Source: DATBHM01 sp963772375 (lineage in GTDB: Bacteria > Actinomycetota > UBA4738 > JACQTL01). Taken from it: DNA of 64,000 nt. Location: assembly GCA_963772375.1 (NCBI GenBank), contig CAVYXG010000001.1, positions 372,001 to 436,000 of the forward strand, written 5' to 3'. A program made the position numbers and the translations under genes. The notes under the pieces are model-generated. The model saw nothing but the letters and a program-made list of their open reading frames with translations. It ran no database searches and was not told where the DNA came from. The stretch's first letter is position 1, and each line of letters starts with the position of its first letter. Positions 42,863-51,615 of this stretch are shown piece by piece.

Positions 42863-44354
42863 GTGCTGGTCCTGCCCGTGCTCGCCGCGTTCGTCCTCGT
42901 CGCGCCGGAGGCAGCTCGCGGCGGCACCCATCAGTGGACGTTCCCGGGGACGGACTGCCCGACGACGCTCCAGGACTGTATCGACGGCGCCGACCCGGGC
43001 GACGTGATCTTCCTCGACACGAACACGCCCATCATGGAGGACCTCTCCATCACCAAGAGCCTCACCCTGCGGGCCGCCGCGGGGTTCCTGCCGGCCGTCC
43101 AGTACGTCAACGTCCTCGGTGACGGCAGCAACGGAGACCTGCACGTGACGGTCCGAGACCTCGAGGTCACGTTCGACATCGCGGCGGTAGTTCAACGGCG
43201 GGACCGGGCATTCGCTCACGATCCGGAACGTGGACGTCGAACAGTCGGACCAGGACTCGAGCGACGCGGCGATGTCGCTCGCAGCGTCGGTTCCGGCCAC
43301 GTTCCTGGTGACCCGGAGCACCATTCACGCCGGCAGGAGCGACAACCAGTTCGCGGCGGTGGAGCTCGCCGCCACGCAGGCGGACGGACCGGTCGTGTTC
43401 CGGGCGATCGGCGATCGCGTCACGGCCCACGGCGACCCGGAGAGCGCCGGCGGCATCTCGGTCGAGTCGTCGGGAACCGGCGAGACCACCGCCGACATCT
43501 ATGGGAACTCTATCTGGAGCGTCGCGCAGTGCTTCTGCGGCAGCGCCGCCGGCGTCACGATCGAGTCGACCAACGCCGGGGTGCTCGTCGCCAACGTCGT
43601 GGGGAACACGGTCGACCGCTCGGCCTCGGAGGGGCTCGAGGTCGACTCCCAGGGCCCCGCGGAGCGACACGTGACCGTGAACGCGTTCGACGACGTGTAT
43701 TCGCGGGTGGCCCACGCCGCGATCTTCCTCGACACCTCGGTGGACTCGACGCTCACGTTCCGGGCCGGCCATGGCGACTTCTTCGCGAACGGCGACCCGA
43801 ACGTCCTGGCCGGCCGCTCGATCGGGACCGGCAACCTGACGAGCAACCCGGCGTTCGTCGGCGAGACGACGGGGAACCTCGCCCTGAAGGCGACGTCGCC
43901 CCTCATCGACGCGGGCGCCGTGTGCACCACCGGCGGCCTGGTCGACCTCGACGCAGCCGGGCACGGCAGGCTCTTCGGGGCGAGCGTGGACGTGGGCGCG
44001 TTCGAACGGGGCGCGGGGGCGCCGACCGGGGCTGCGTTCGTCGGCACGCCGGCGAGCGACGCGTTGGACGGCACCTCGGGCGCCGACATCATGTGCGGGT
44101 TCGGGGGGGACGACGTCCTGATCGGCAATGGGGGCGCCGACTGGCTGGACGGCGGAACCGGCGCGGACTCGGTGATCGGCGGGCCGGCGCCGGACCGGCT
44201 GTTCGGCGGAGCGGGCAATGAGCTGTGCCTGGCCGCGAACGACGGAGTCGGGGGCAACGACCACGTCGACGGCGGGCCGGGCTCCGACCGGTTCACGGCC
44301 GACCCGGGGGACCACCTGGTGAGGGTCGAGCGACGCGGCGGCTGCGACGCGTGA
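42863..44354 (+). pseudogene. Beta-helix/RTX-like paralogue 3, interrupted by a +1 frameshift
   Basis: The first part (from GTG 42863) has a short signal peptide and CPTTLQDCIDGADPGDVIF in one frame until about 43189. The rest, FNGGTGHSLTIRNVDVEQS onward, continues in another frame; dropping one G near 43190 joins them. The rebuilt protein of about 496 residues has the beta-helix, SPLIDAGAVC, DVGAFERG, GGDDVL/GGTGAD repeats and a C-terminal GGCDA. The start is uncertain: GGAGG at 42835 is 24 bases before the GTG, so the true N-terminus may also be damaged. Assembly error is an alternative. Confidence 0.8.
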
Positions 44355-44355
44355 C

Positions 44356-45123
44356 TCAGCGGCCGAGCAGGCCGCGCAGCGCCTCGCCGGGGTCGGCGGC
44401 ACGCATGAGCGCCTCCCCCACCAGCACGGCGTCCGCCCCCGCCGCGGCGGCGCGTTCCACCTGCTCGCGTGTTCGGACGCCGCTTTCGAACACCCGCACC
44501 CGGTCGTCTGGGACGGCCACCAGGAGCCCGAGGGCGGCGCCCTCGTCCATCTCGAGCGTCTCGAGGTCCCTCGCGTTGACGCCGATCACCCGGGCCCCGG
44601 TGTCGACCGCGGCCGCAAGGTCCTCCGCGCCGTGCGCCTCGACCAGCGCGGCGAGTCCGAGGTCGTCGGCCGCCGCCACGAGCGCCTTCAGCTCGGACGG
44701 CGAGACCGAGCCGGCGATGAGCAGCGCGGCGTCGGCGCCGCCCGCCCGGGCCTCCATGAGCTGCGCGGGGTGGACCAGGAAGTCCTTGCGGAGCACCGGG
44801 AGCCGCGTGACCAGGTGCACCGAGCGCAGGTCGGCGAGCGACCCGCCGAAGTGGTGGGGCTCCGTGAGCACGGAGATGGCCGCCGCCCCGGCCCGCTCGT
44901 AGGCGGCCGCCTGGGCCCGGGGGTCGACCTCCGCGATCGCCCCGGCAGACGGCGACGACCGCTTGACCTCGGCGATGATGGCCGTGGCCGGGCCACGCAG
45001 GGCCGCCTCGAAGTCCCGGGCGGGAGGCAGCGCCATGCACCGCGCCATCAGCGCGCCCTCGTCCAGCGGATGCTGCTCGAGGTCGCGCCGGACCCACGCG
45101 ACGAGGTCGGAGAGGAATCCCAC
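44356..45123 (-). CDS. trpC: Indole-3-glycerol phosphate synthase
   Basis: A 255-residue TIM barrel that closes the indole ring in tryptophan synthesis. The family markers are AEVKRSSPSAGAI, ISVLTEPHHFGGSLADL, LRKDFLVHP, the catalytic Glu and Asn regions ALVEAHGAEDL and VIGVNARDLETLEM, and the phosphate site ESGVRTREQV and GADAVLVGEALM. The start is GTG. The plus-strand beta-helix gene 3 ends one base away, and the trpBA genes lie 4.8 kb further along. Confidence 0.96.
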   Translation of the reverse strand: MGFLSDLVAWVRRDLEQHPLDEGALMARCMALPPARDFEAALRGPATAIIAEVKRSSPSAGAIAEVDPRAQAAAYERAGAAAISVLTEPHHFGGSLADLRSVHLVTRLPVLRKDFLVHPAQLMEARAGGADAALLIAGSVSPSELKALVAAADDLGLAALVEAHGAEDLAAAVDTGARVIGVNARDLETLEMDEGAALGLLVAVPDDRVRVFESGVRTREQVERAAAAGADAVLVGEALMRAADPGEALRGLLGR

Positions 45124-45243
45124 GGTGACCGGAGTCTAGAAGCCGCCGGGCGTGGTCGAGGCCACTTCCGCGCGTGGGGCGAGGCGCCGTTCCGCTGGTC
45201 CGGCGAGGTCGCGTTCGGCAAAGCAGGCGTAGGGTCCCCCCGG

Positions 45244-45396
45244 ATGGTCCAGGTGCCGGCTCGGAGCCGGGCGGTCTCGTCGTCGGGGGCGTTCCGCGGC
45301 CTGGAGACCCACGAGCTGTTCGAGGCGGGCGACCTCGCGGCCCTCGCCGAGAAGGCCGCCAGCGTGCAGAACGGCTACACGCCGCCCGGCGGCTGA
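45244..45396 (+). CDS. Possible 50-residue protein between trpC and hisA
   Basis: A plus-strand ATG frame in the 250-base gap, overlapping the last 22 bases of the hisA-like gene on the other strand. TAGGGT (45230-45235) lies eight bases before the ATG, which could give a near-leaderless message; no ribosome site is present. The sequence is soluble and helical (THELFEAGDLAALAEKAASV). Weak evidence; no family recognised. Confidence 0.25.
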   Translation: MVQVPARSRAVSSSGAFRGLETHELFEAGDLAALAEKAASVQNGYTPPGG

Positions 45397-46109
45397 CCGG
45401 CTCCCAGGAACTCCGCATAGGCAACGCCCTCGTACAGGGCGCGGCCCACGATCGCACCCTCCACGCCGAGCGCGGCCACAACGCGCACGTGCTCCGGCGT
45501 CGCGATGCCGCCGGCCGCGAGGACCGGCGCGGCCAGGGAACCCGCGACGGCGGCGATCGCGTCCAGGTCGGGTCCGGCCGTGCCACCCACGCGGGCCACC
45601 GCGGTGACGAGGGCTCGCCGGGGCGGAGCCCCGGCGAGCCGGCCGAGGATCTCGTCCAGCGGCCACTCGCCGGCCGTCCGGCCTCGCGGCCGGACGGCCG
45701 CCCCCTCCACCTCGAGGCCCAGCACCAGCCGGTCGGCCAGCGGCCCGGTGAGAGCGGCCGGCAGCCACCCAGCAGCGAACACACCCGACCCCAGCACCAC
45801 GCGATCGGCCCCCGCCCCGAGCGCGGCCTCCACGGCCTCCAGCCGGGCGATGCCGCCGCTCGCCTGCACCCGCGCGCCGAGCACGGCCAGCCGCTCCAGG
45901 ACGCCGAGGTTCGCCGGGTTGCCGGTCGTCGCGAGGTCGAGATCGACGACGTGCAGCCAGGTGGCCCCGGCGGCGACGAACGCGAGGCCCGCGGCCACCG
46001 GGTCGCCGCCGAACGCCTCCACCGGCACGACCTCCCCGCCGTGCAGCCGCGCGAGCCGCCCGCCGGCGACGTCGATCGCGGGGATGACCTCGAAGCCGGA
46101 CGCCGTCAT
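45375..46109 (-). CDS. hisA: HisA/PriA-like isomerase with altered active-site residues
   Basis: A 244-residue TIM barrel of the HisA/HisF family, which isomerises ProFAR in histidine synthesis; actinobacterial PriA also does the TrpF step. VIPAIDVAGGRLARL keeps the first catalytic Asp (residue 13). Phosphate sites ASGGI and AAGGIATPEHV, plus GVEGAIVGRALYEG, are intact. The usual GLD(V/A) second Asp is Glu (133, GLEVEG), and the T-D-x-x-R-D-G-T loop reads TAVARVGGT (169-177). No separate trpF is in the window. Activity is therefore uncertain. It lies 251 bases upstream of trpC. Confidence 0.8.
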   Translation of the reverse strand: MTASGFEVIPAIDVAGGRLARLHGGEVVPVEAFGGDPVAAGLAFVAAGATWLHVVDLDLATTGNPANLGVLERLAVLGARVQASGGIARLEAVEAALGAGADRVVLGSGVFAAGWLPAALTGPLADRLVLGLEVEGAAVRPRGRTAGEWPLDEILGRLAGAPPRRALVTAVARVGGTAGPDLDAIAAVAGSLAAPVLAAGGIATPEHVRVVAALGVEGAIVGRALYEGVAYAEFLGAGQPPGGV

Positions 46110-46152
46110 GACCGCAAGGACCCTACCGGTGCCGACGATCCGCCGGGTGGGG

Positions 46153-49100
46153 TCAGCGGCCGGGCCGACGGGCCGAGGGGACCGCCGGCAGCGTGGACGG
46201 ATGGCCCGAGCCGTTGCCGTTCGACTGGCCGTTCGGAACGGCCTCCAGCCGGACGGCCTCCGGGCCCACCAGCAGCCGCAGCTCCGACAGGAGGTTGGCC
46301 GTCGGCTCCACGCGGTAGCCGTCGCCGAGGCGGAGGGGCGTGACCCCCTGGGAGTGCACGACCCGCACGACCACCGGCACCCGCCCGGGGGCCCCCGCGA
46401 GGAGCGATTTCATCTTCCCGAGCATGGCCTCGGTGCACGAGGCCGCGGGCACGTCGACCACGAGGGGGTCGTTCACGACCTCGGGCACCCGGACCAGCCC
46501 CTCGACCGAGGACAGGTCCGGCCGGCGGATCTCCATGGCGGCGAGCTGCAGCTCACGCCCGCGAAGGTCGATGCGGCCCTTCACCAGGACGATCTCGTCG
46601 ACCTGCAGGAGGTCGGCGACCTTCTCGTACACCGACGGGAACGCCACCACCCCGACACCGCCCGCCAGGTCCTCCAGCCGGAACAGCGCGTAGGGGTCGC
46701 CCTTCTTCGTGTACTTCCGCCCCACCGACCCGATGATGCCGCCGACCACCACGACGTCGCCGTCGCCCTTGTCCGCCAACCCCACCATGTCCGCGTCGCA
46801 CTGCGAGGCCAGCACGTCGCCCACGGCGAGGAGCGGGTGGTCGGTGACGAACTGTCCGAGCATCTCCTTCTCGAGTCGCAGCAGGGTCGGCTTGTCGAAG
46901 TCTTCGCCCTGCAGGACGGACTCGTCGATGTCGTGCGCGGCCTGCTCCGAGCCGCCGAACAGCGAGAACTGCCCCGCCGCCTCGGCCTTGCGCTCGGCGA
47001 CGATCGGAGCGGCGACCTTCTCCCACGCTGCCTGCTCGGCCTCCTTGCGCATCATGCCGCCCCGCGTGTAGCCCATCGAGTCGAACGCGCCCGCCAGCGT
47101 GAGCGACTCCAGCACCTTCTTGGTGAGCGCCTGCGGGTCGACCTTCCGGCAGAAGTCCGCGAACGTCCCGAACGCCCCCTTCGCACGGCGGGCCGCGATG
47201 ATCTGCGCGACCACGCCGGCCCCCACGTTCCGCACGGCCGACAGCCCGTACCGGATGCGCTGCACGCCGTCGGCACCCACCACCGGCGCGAAGTCCTGCT
47301 CGGACTCGTTGACGTCCGGCGGCAGGACCTGGATGTCCATCAGGCGGGCGGCGTTCAGGTAGTAGGGCTTGCGGTCCTTGTCGTCCTTGCACGACGTGAG
47401 CACCGCCGCCATGTACTCGACCGGGTGGTGGGCCTTGAGGTACGCGGTCTGGTACCCGACCAGCGCGTACGCGCAGGCGTGCGAGGCGTTGAACCCGTAG
47501 TCGGCGAACGGAACGATCTTGTCCCACAGGGAACGCGCCAGCTTCTCCTCGTAACCCCGCTGCAGGGCGCCCTCGACGAACTTCCGCTCGTGCAGCGCCA
47601 TCTCGTCGCGCTTCTTCTTGCCGATCGCCTTGCGGAGCGTGTCGGCCTCACCGAGCGTGTAGCCGGACAGCCGGACCGCGATCTGCATGACCTGCTCCTG
47701 GTACACCATCACGCCGTACGTCGCCGACAGGATCTCCTCGAGGTCCGCGTGCGGGTACTCGACGGCCTTGCGGCCGTGCTTGCGGGCCGCGTACTCGGTG
47801 TGGACCCCCTGGTTGAGCGGCCCCGGCCGGTAGAGCGCGTTGAGAGCCATGATGTCCTCGAACCGGTCCGGCACGAGGTCCTTGATCAGGGAGCGCATCC
47901 CACCGCCCTCGAGCTGGAACACGCCGGTGGTGTCGGCTCGCTGGAGCATCCCGAACGTGGCCTCGTCGTCGAGCGGCACGTGGTCGATGTCGAGCTCGAT
48001 CCCCGAGCGCCGCAGGTGCCCGAGGGTGTCCTCGATCACCGAGAGGTTCCGCAGCCCCAGGAAGTCCATCTTCAGCAGGCCGAGCTCCTCGACCCCGTGC
48101 ATGTCGAACTGCGTCACCACCCGGCGCGAGTCGTCGCGGGAGTCCTTGGCCAGCTTCAGCGGGAGATAGTTCACGAGGGGCGCATCGCCGATCACCACGC
48201 CGGCCGCGTGGACGCTGTCCTCCCTCCGGAGGCCCTCGAGCGCCCTGGCGGTGTCGACGATCTCCTTCGACTCGGGTTCGGTCTCGTAGGCGTCGCGCAG
48301 CTCGGGACTGAGCTCGAGGGCCTGCTCGATCGGGTACTCCCGGCCGAGGACCGGGGCCGGGTACATCTTGCAGAGGCGGTCGCCGACCGAGGCCGGGAAA
48401 TCCAGGACGCGGGCGGCGTCGCGGATGCCCTGCTTCCCCTTGATCGTCTGGAACGTGATGATCTGCGCGACGTGGTCGCTGCCGTACTTCGTGGTGGCGT
48501 AGCGGATGACCTCGTCCCGTCGGCGTTCGTCGAAGTCCATGTCGATGTCCGGCATCTGCTTGCGTTCGGGATTGAGGAACCGCTCGAAGATCAGCCCGTA
48601 CCGCAGCGGGTCGAGGTCGGTGATGCGCAGCGAATAGCTCACGACGCTGCCGGCCGCGCTCCCCCGGCCCGGACCGACCCGGATGCCGTTGTCGCGGGCG
48701 AACCGGATGAGGTCCCACACGATCAGGAAGTACCCGGCGAACCCCATCCCGCAGATCACACCGAGCTCGCCCTCGAGGCGTTCGCGCGCCTCCGGCGTGA
48801 TCTCCCCGTACCGCCCGCGAGCACCCTCGTACACCAGCGTGCGGAGGTGCTCCTCCTGGGTCATGCCGGGCGGCGGTTCGAACGGCGGCAGGTGGAGCTC
48901 GCCGAACTCCAGCGTCAGCTCGCAGCCCTCGGCGATCTCGAGCGTGGCGTCGCACGCCTCGGGGACGTCGGCGAACACCGCCCGCATCTCCTCGGCGGTC
49001 TTCAGATAGAACTCCTCGGTGTCGAATTTCAGCCGCGCCGTGTCCTTCTGGACCTTCTGCTGCTGGATGCACAGCAGGACGTCGTGCGGCTTCGCGTCGG

Positions 49101-49746
49101 CCGGGTGCGTGTAGTGCAGGTCATTGGTGGCGACGATCGGGAGGCCGAGCTTCCGGGCCAGCGCGACCTGCCGCCCCAGGATCTGGCGCTGCTCGGGCAG
49201 GCCGTGGTCCTGGAGCTCGATGTAGTAGTTCCCGGCCCCGAAGATGTCGCGGTACTCGGCCGCGGCGTCGGCGGCCTTCTGCTCGGCGCCCGCAACCAGG
49301 TGGCGGGCGACCTCGGACGCCAGGCAGCCGGAGAGCCCGATCAGGCCCTCGGCGCGTTCCGCCAGGAGCTCCTTGTCGATCCGGGGCCGGTGGTAGAAGC
49401 CCTCGAGATGGGCGTCCGTGACCAGCTTCAGCAGGTTGCGGTAGCCGGTCTCGTTCCGCACGAGGATCGTGAGATGGCGGTACTTCTCCTCGTTCTCCCC
49501 GGGGGCGCGGTCGAACCGGCTGGTCGGCGCGACGTACGCCTCGACGCCCAGGATCGGCTTGACGCCCGCCGATCGCCCCGCCCGGTAGAAGTTCAGCGCG
49601 CCGAACATCACGCCGTGGTCGGTCATGGCCAGGGCCGGCATCCCGAGCTCGGCGGCTCGCGCGAACATGTCGTCGATGCGGGCCGCCCCGTCGAGGAGCG
49701 AGTACTCCGAATGCGTGTGCAGATGGACGAAGCTCGTGCCGGACAT
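46153..49746 (-). CDS. dnaE: DNA polymerase III alpha subunit
   Basis: A 1197-residue replicative polymerase (DnaE1 type). The N-terminal PHP domain has HLHTHSEYSLLDG and ALAMTDHGVMFG with metal-binding His/Asp retained. The catalytic region includes GRGSAAGSVVSY, PDIDMDFDERRRDEVI (catalytic aspartates) and the finger segment around GVMVYQEQVMQIA. Near the C-terminus are the helix-hairpin-helix and the OB-fold region (VVVGGIIGSVGRKYTKKGDP). The start ATG opens on MSGTSFVHLHTH. Conserved position before the rluD-like/lspA/ileS group. Confidence 0.97.
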   Translation of the reverse strand: MSGTSFVHLHTHSEYSLLDGAARIDDMFARAAELGMPALAMTDHGVMFGALNFYRAGRSAGVKPILGVEAYVAPTSRFDRAPGENEEKYRHLTILVRNETGYRNLLKLVTDAHLEGFYHRPRIDKELLAERAEGLIGLSGCLASEVARHLVAGAEQKAADAAAEYRDIFGAGNYYIELQDHGLPEQRQILGRQVALARKLGLPIVATNDLHYTHPADAKPHDVLLCIQQQKVQKDTARLKFDTEEFYLKTAEEMRAVFADVPEACDATLEIAEGCELTLEFGELHLPPFEPPPGMTQEEHLRTLVYEGARGRYGEITPEARERLEGELGVICGMGFAGYFLIVWDLIRFARDNGIRVGPGRGSAAGSVVSYSLRITDLDPLRYGLIFERFLNPERKQMPDIDMDFDERRRDEVIRYATTKYGSDHVAQIITFQTIKGKQGIRDAARVLDFPASVGDRLCKMYPAPVLGREYPIEQALELSPELRDAYETEPESKEIVDTARALEGLRREDSVHAAGVVIGDAPLVNYLPLKLAKDSRDDSRRVVTQFDMHGVEELGLLKMDFLGLRNLSVIEDTLGHLRRSGIELDIDHVPLDDEATFGMLQRADTTGVFQLEGGGMRSLIKDLVPDRFEDIMALNALYRPGPLNQGVHTEYAARKHGRKAVEYPHADLEEILSATYGVMVYQEQVMQIAVRLSGYTLGEADTLRKAIGKKKRDEMALHERKFVEGALQRGYEEKLARSLWDKIVPFADYGFNASHACAYALVGYQTAYLKAHHPVEYMAAVLTSCKDDKDRKPYYLNAARLMDIQVLPPDVNESEQDFAPVVGADGVQRIRYGLSAVRNVGAGVVAQIIAARRAKGAFGTFADFCRKVDPQALTKKVLESLTLAGAFDSMGYTRGGMMRKEAEQAAWEKVAAPIVAERKAEAAGQFSLFGGSEQAAHDIDESVLQGEDFDKPTLLRLEKEMLGQFVTDHPLLAVGDVLASQCDADMVGLADKGDGDVVVVGGIIGSVGRKYTKKGDPYALFRLEDLAGGVGVVAFPSVYEKVADLLQVDEIVLVKGRIDLRGRELQLAAMEIRRPDLSSVEGLVRVPEVVNDPLVVDVPAASCTEAMLGKMKSLLAGAPGRVPVVVRVVHSQGVTPLRLGDGYRVEPTANLLSELRLLVGPEAVRLEAVPNGQSNGNGSGHPSTLPAVPSARRPGR

Positions 49747-49774
49747 GGCCCTCTCGGGAAGGTCGTTTCGCGGC

Positions 49775-49803
49775 CCTGTGGAAATCCTGTGGGCGCCCTG
49801 TGG
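49775..49803. repeat. Three CCTGTGG direct repeats at exact 11-bp spacing upstream of dnaE
   Basis: CCTGTGG at 49775, 49786 and 49797. On the dnaE strand these read CCACAGG, resembling the TCCACA core of DnaA boxes. Eleven-base spacing puts them on one face of the helix. They lie 29-57 bases upstream of the dnaE start, where a regulator could bind. Confidence 0.6.
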
Positions 49804-49804
49804 A

Positions 49805-49824
49805 GAATCACACCCCTGTGATTC
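49805..49824. promoter_or_regulatory. Palindrome GAATCACA-CCCC-TGTGATTC upstream of dnaE
   Basis: A perfect eight-base inverted repeat with a CCCC centre, directly next to the CCTGTGG repeats; its right arm contains a further CCTGTG. It could be a regulator site or a hairpin. It lies between dnaE and the sigma-factor partner gene. Confidence 0.5.
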
Positions 49825-49889
49825 CGACCGCCCGCAGGCTACGCCCGGCCCCCGGAGGCGTCAAGAGGACAGGTCGCGACCCTCCCCGA

Positions 49890-50981
49890 TCACCCGGTCC
49901 ACGGGTCCCGGTCGACCCCGACTCCCGCTCCGAACCACGGACAGAACAGCACGTGTCCGTCGGTCGCGAGGACTGTCGCGAAGGGGCCGATGGACGACCG
50001 CTCCCGTCCCCGAGGTCCGGTGATCGGCCGCCCCTCACGGTCCCATCGGAAGCCGGCCTCGGGGCAGGAGAACTCGAATGCGGCCGCGTCGAACCGAATG
50101 TCGCACGCCGGGACGCCGCGTTCCTGGTCGTCGGCTTTGACGACGTAGAAGCCGTGCGGAGCGTGCACGAGGTAGAACGTGCCGGTCCCTGCGAAGTTCG
50201 GCTCGGTCGGGAGATCCGCCGCGTCGATTCGGGTCACCGATCCGACGGGGTACTGCTCCGCCGGGCCGAGCACGTAGTACCGCGACTGCCAGATGGTCCC
50301 CTCCTCGACCGGTGGGAATTCGAGGGAATCCAGGACCTGCTCGAGCGCGGCCCGATCGCCGGATCCCGCATCCGGGCCTGACCACTCGGCGACGCTGTAG
50401 TCGAACCCGTTCTCCCCGAAGGTGAGGTACATGGGGGCGGGTTCGCTTCCGCCGACATACGGCCGGATGAGCCGGAACACGGGCCGGAGGGGCAGTGGGA
50501 AGCTGTTCGGCGCCGGATACGGGCGCCGTTCCCCGAACCAGATCGCGATGGCGACCCCGCCGGCGGGGAACCGGCGGAACGCGCTGAAGTCGGGGCTGCC
50601 CGCCGACTCGTCGGTCGGCGTGGCGTCGAAGTTCGAGATGATCACGCCGTCCAACTCGAACATCCCGTTCCCCTCCAAGTGCCGGATCTGCATCCCGTCA
50701 GGCACGTCGACCGACCAGCTGAACGCCGGATCGACGAACCGCCCGGCCTTCGGGCTCCCCGCCGGCCCGGGCTCCCGATCGACCGGTTCCAGCGCCCGCC
50801 ACAGCACCACCCCGGCGGCGGCCAGGACCGCGAATGCCACGACGCCGGCCAGGAGGCGCCGCCCGCGGTGGGCCGGCGGCGGGTCGGGGTGCATCGGCCC
50901 CAGCCTCGCGCGCTGGAGCAGATCGCCCTGGGGGCGGGATTCTCCGAGTCGCGACAGCTCGCGTTCCCAGCGCTCAGGCAT
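49890..50981 (-). CDS. Single-pass membrane protein coupled to an ECF sigma factor
   Basis: A 363-residue protein. About 45 cytoplasmic residues (MPERWERELSRLGESRPQGD) precede one membrane helix (LLAGVVAFAVLAAAGVVLW). A 290-residue extracytoplasmic part of mostly beta-type sequence follows (FVDPAFSWSVDVPDGMQI, SRYYVLGPAEQYPVG), with two cysteines near AACDIRF and FEFSCPEAG and a third at FCPWF. Its ATG overlaps the sigma gene stop by eight bases. The layout suggests an anti-sigma factor, but no zinc-binding HxxxCxxC motif is seen in the short N-terminus. Confidence 0.72.
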   Translation of the reverse strand: MPERWERELSRLGESRPQGDLLQRARLGPMHPDPPPAHRGRRLLAGVVAFAVLAAAGVVLWRALEPVDREPGPAGSPKAGRFVDPAFSWSVDVPDGMQIRHLEGNGMFELDGVIISNFDATPTDESAGSPDFSAFRRFPAGGVAIAIWFGERRPYPAPNSFPLPLRPVFRLIRPYVGGSEPAPMYLTFGENGFDYSVAEWSGPDAGSGDRAALEQVLDSLEFPPVEEGTIWQSRYYVLGPAEQYPVGSVTRIDAADLPTEPNFAGTGTFYLVHAPHGFYVVKADDQERGVPACDIRFDAAAFEFSCPEAGFRWDREGRPITGPRGRERSSIGPFATVLATDGHVLFCPWFGAGVGVDRDPWTG

Positions 50982-51507
50982 CGTCGGATTCCTCAGACCC
51001 GAGCAGCTCCCGCAGCCTCGAACGCCCCCGATAGAGATGGACGCGCACGGCGGCCTCGCTGGTCTCCATGGCCCGGGCGATCTCGCGGTTCGAGAGGTCG
51101 GCCTCGTACCGCAGCACGATCGCAGCGCGCTGCGAAGGCGACAGCCGCCGGAGCGCATCGACGACCTCGAGCAGATCCGCTGGCATCGACCTGGGAGAGG
51201 CCGGAGGCTCCGGGACCCCTCGGGCCCGGCGTCGTTCCGCGAGCACCAGGCGGAATGCGGTCCGGTACAGCCATCCCACCGGCTGACGCACCGAATCGGC
51301 GTGTTCGATCAGCCGCGGGAAGCTTTCGGCGACGGCGTCGTCGGCGAGCTCCCGGTCGCCGCCCGTCCACGCGAACAGCGAACGCCACAGCCGCTCGCCG
51401 TGCTCGCGATACACGGACTCGACGTCGAGTCCCGTCGGGGGCCCGGCGACCTCGTGTTCCCCCTTCCGCTCCCCCGTCCCGGCCTCCCGTTGCACGGCGG
51501 TCATCAT
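50974..51507 (-). CDS. ECF-type RNA polymerase sigma factor
   Basis: A 177-residue sigma-70 family protein with only regions 2 and 4. Region 2 is ESVYREHGERLWRSLFAWTG to PVGWLYRTAFRLVLAERRR. Region 4 is LRRLSPSQRAAIVLRYEADL, with helix-turn-helix NREIARAMETSEAAVRVHLYRGRSRL. The ATG-ATG start is the first methionine with a plausible site (AGGTG); the frame is open upstream but unlike a sigma factor. It is followed, with overlap, by the membrane protein that probably controls it. Confidence 0.88.
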   Translation of the reverse strand: MMTAVQREAGTGERKGEHEVAGPPTGLDVESVYREHGERLWRSLFAWTGGDRELADDAVAESFPRLIEHADSVRQPVGWLYRTAFRLVLAERRRARGVPEPPASPRSMPADLLEVVDALRRLSPSQRAAIVLRYEADLSNREIARAMETSEAAVRVHLYRGRSRLRELLGSEESDDA

Positions 51508-51615
51508 CACCTGAGGAAAGAGCGGCGAGGGATCGATTTCGTGAACACCGACGCCGGATTCGCACCGACCGATAGACTTCGCCGCGATCGGATCGGGAAG
51601 GATGTCCCCCTCGAT

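Noticed and set aside
39643..44354. The RTX-like genes as secreted toxins
   Set aside because: They have Sec signal peptides, no toxin domain, and no type I secretion or activation genes nearby.
45505..49821. A 1438-codon plus-strand open frame antisense to dnaE
   Set aside because: It is the GC-rich shadow of dnaE: rich in Arg/Val/His/Gln/Leu, no domains, no ribosome site. dnaE on the minus strand has all catalytic motifs.
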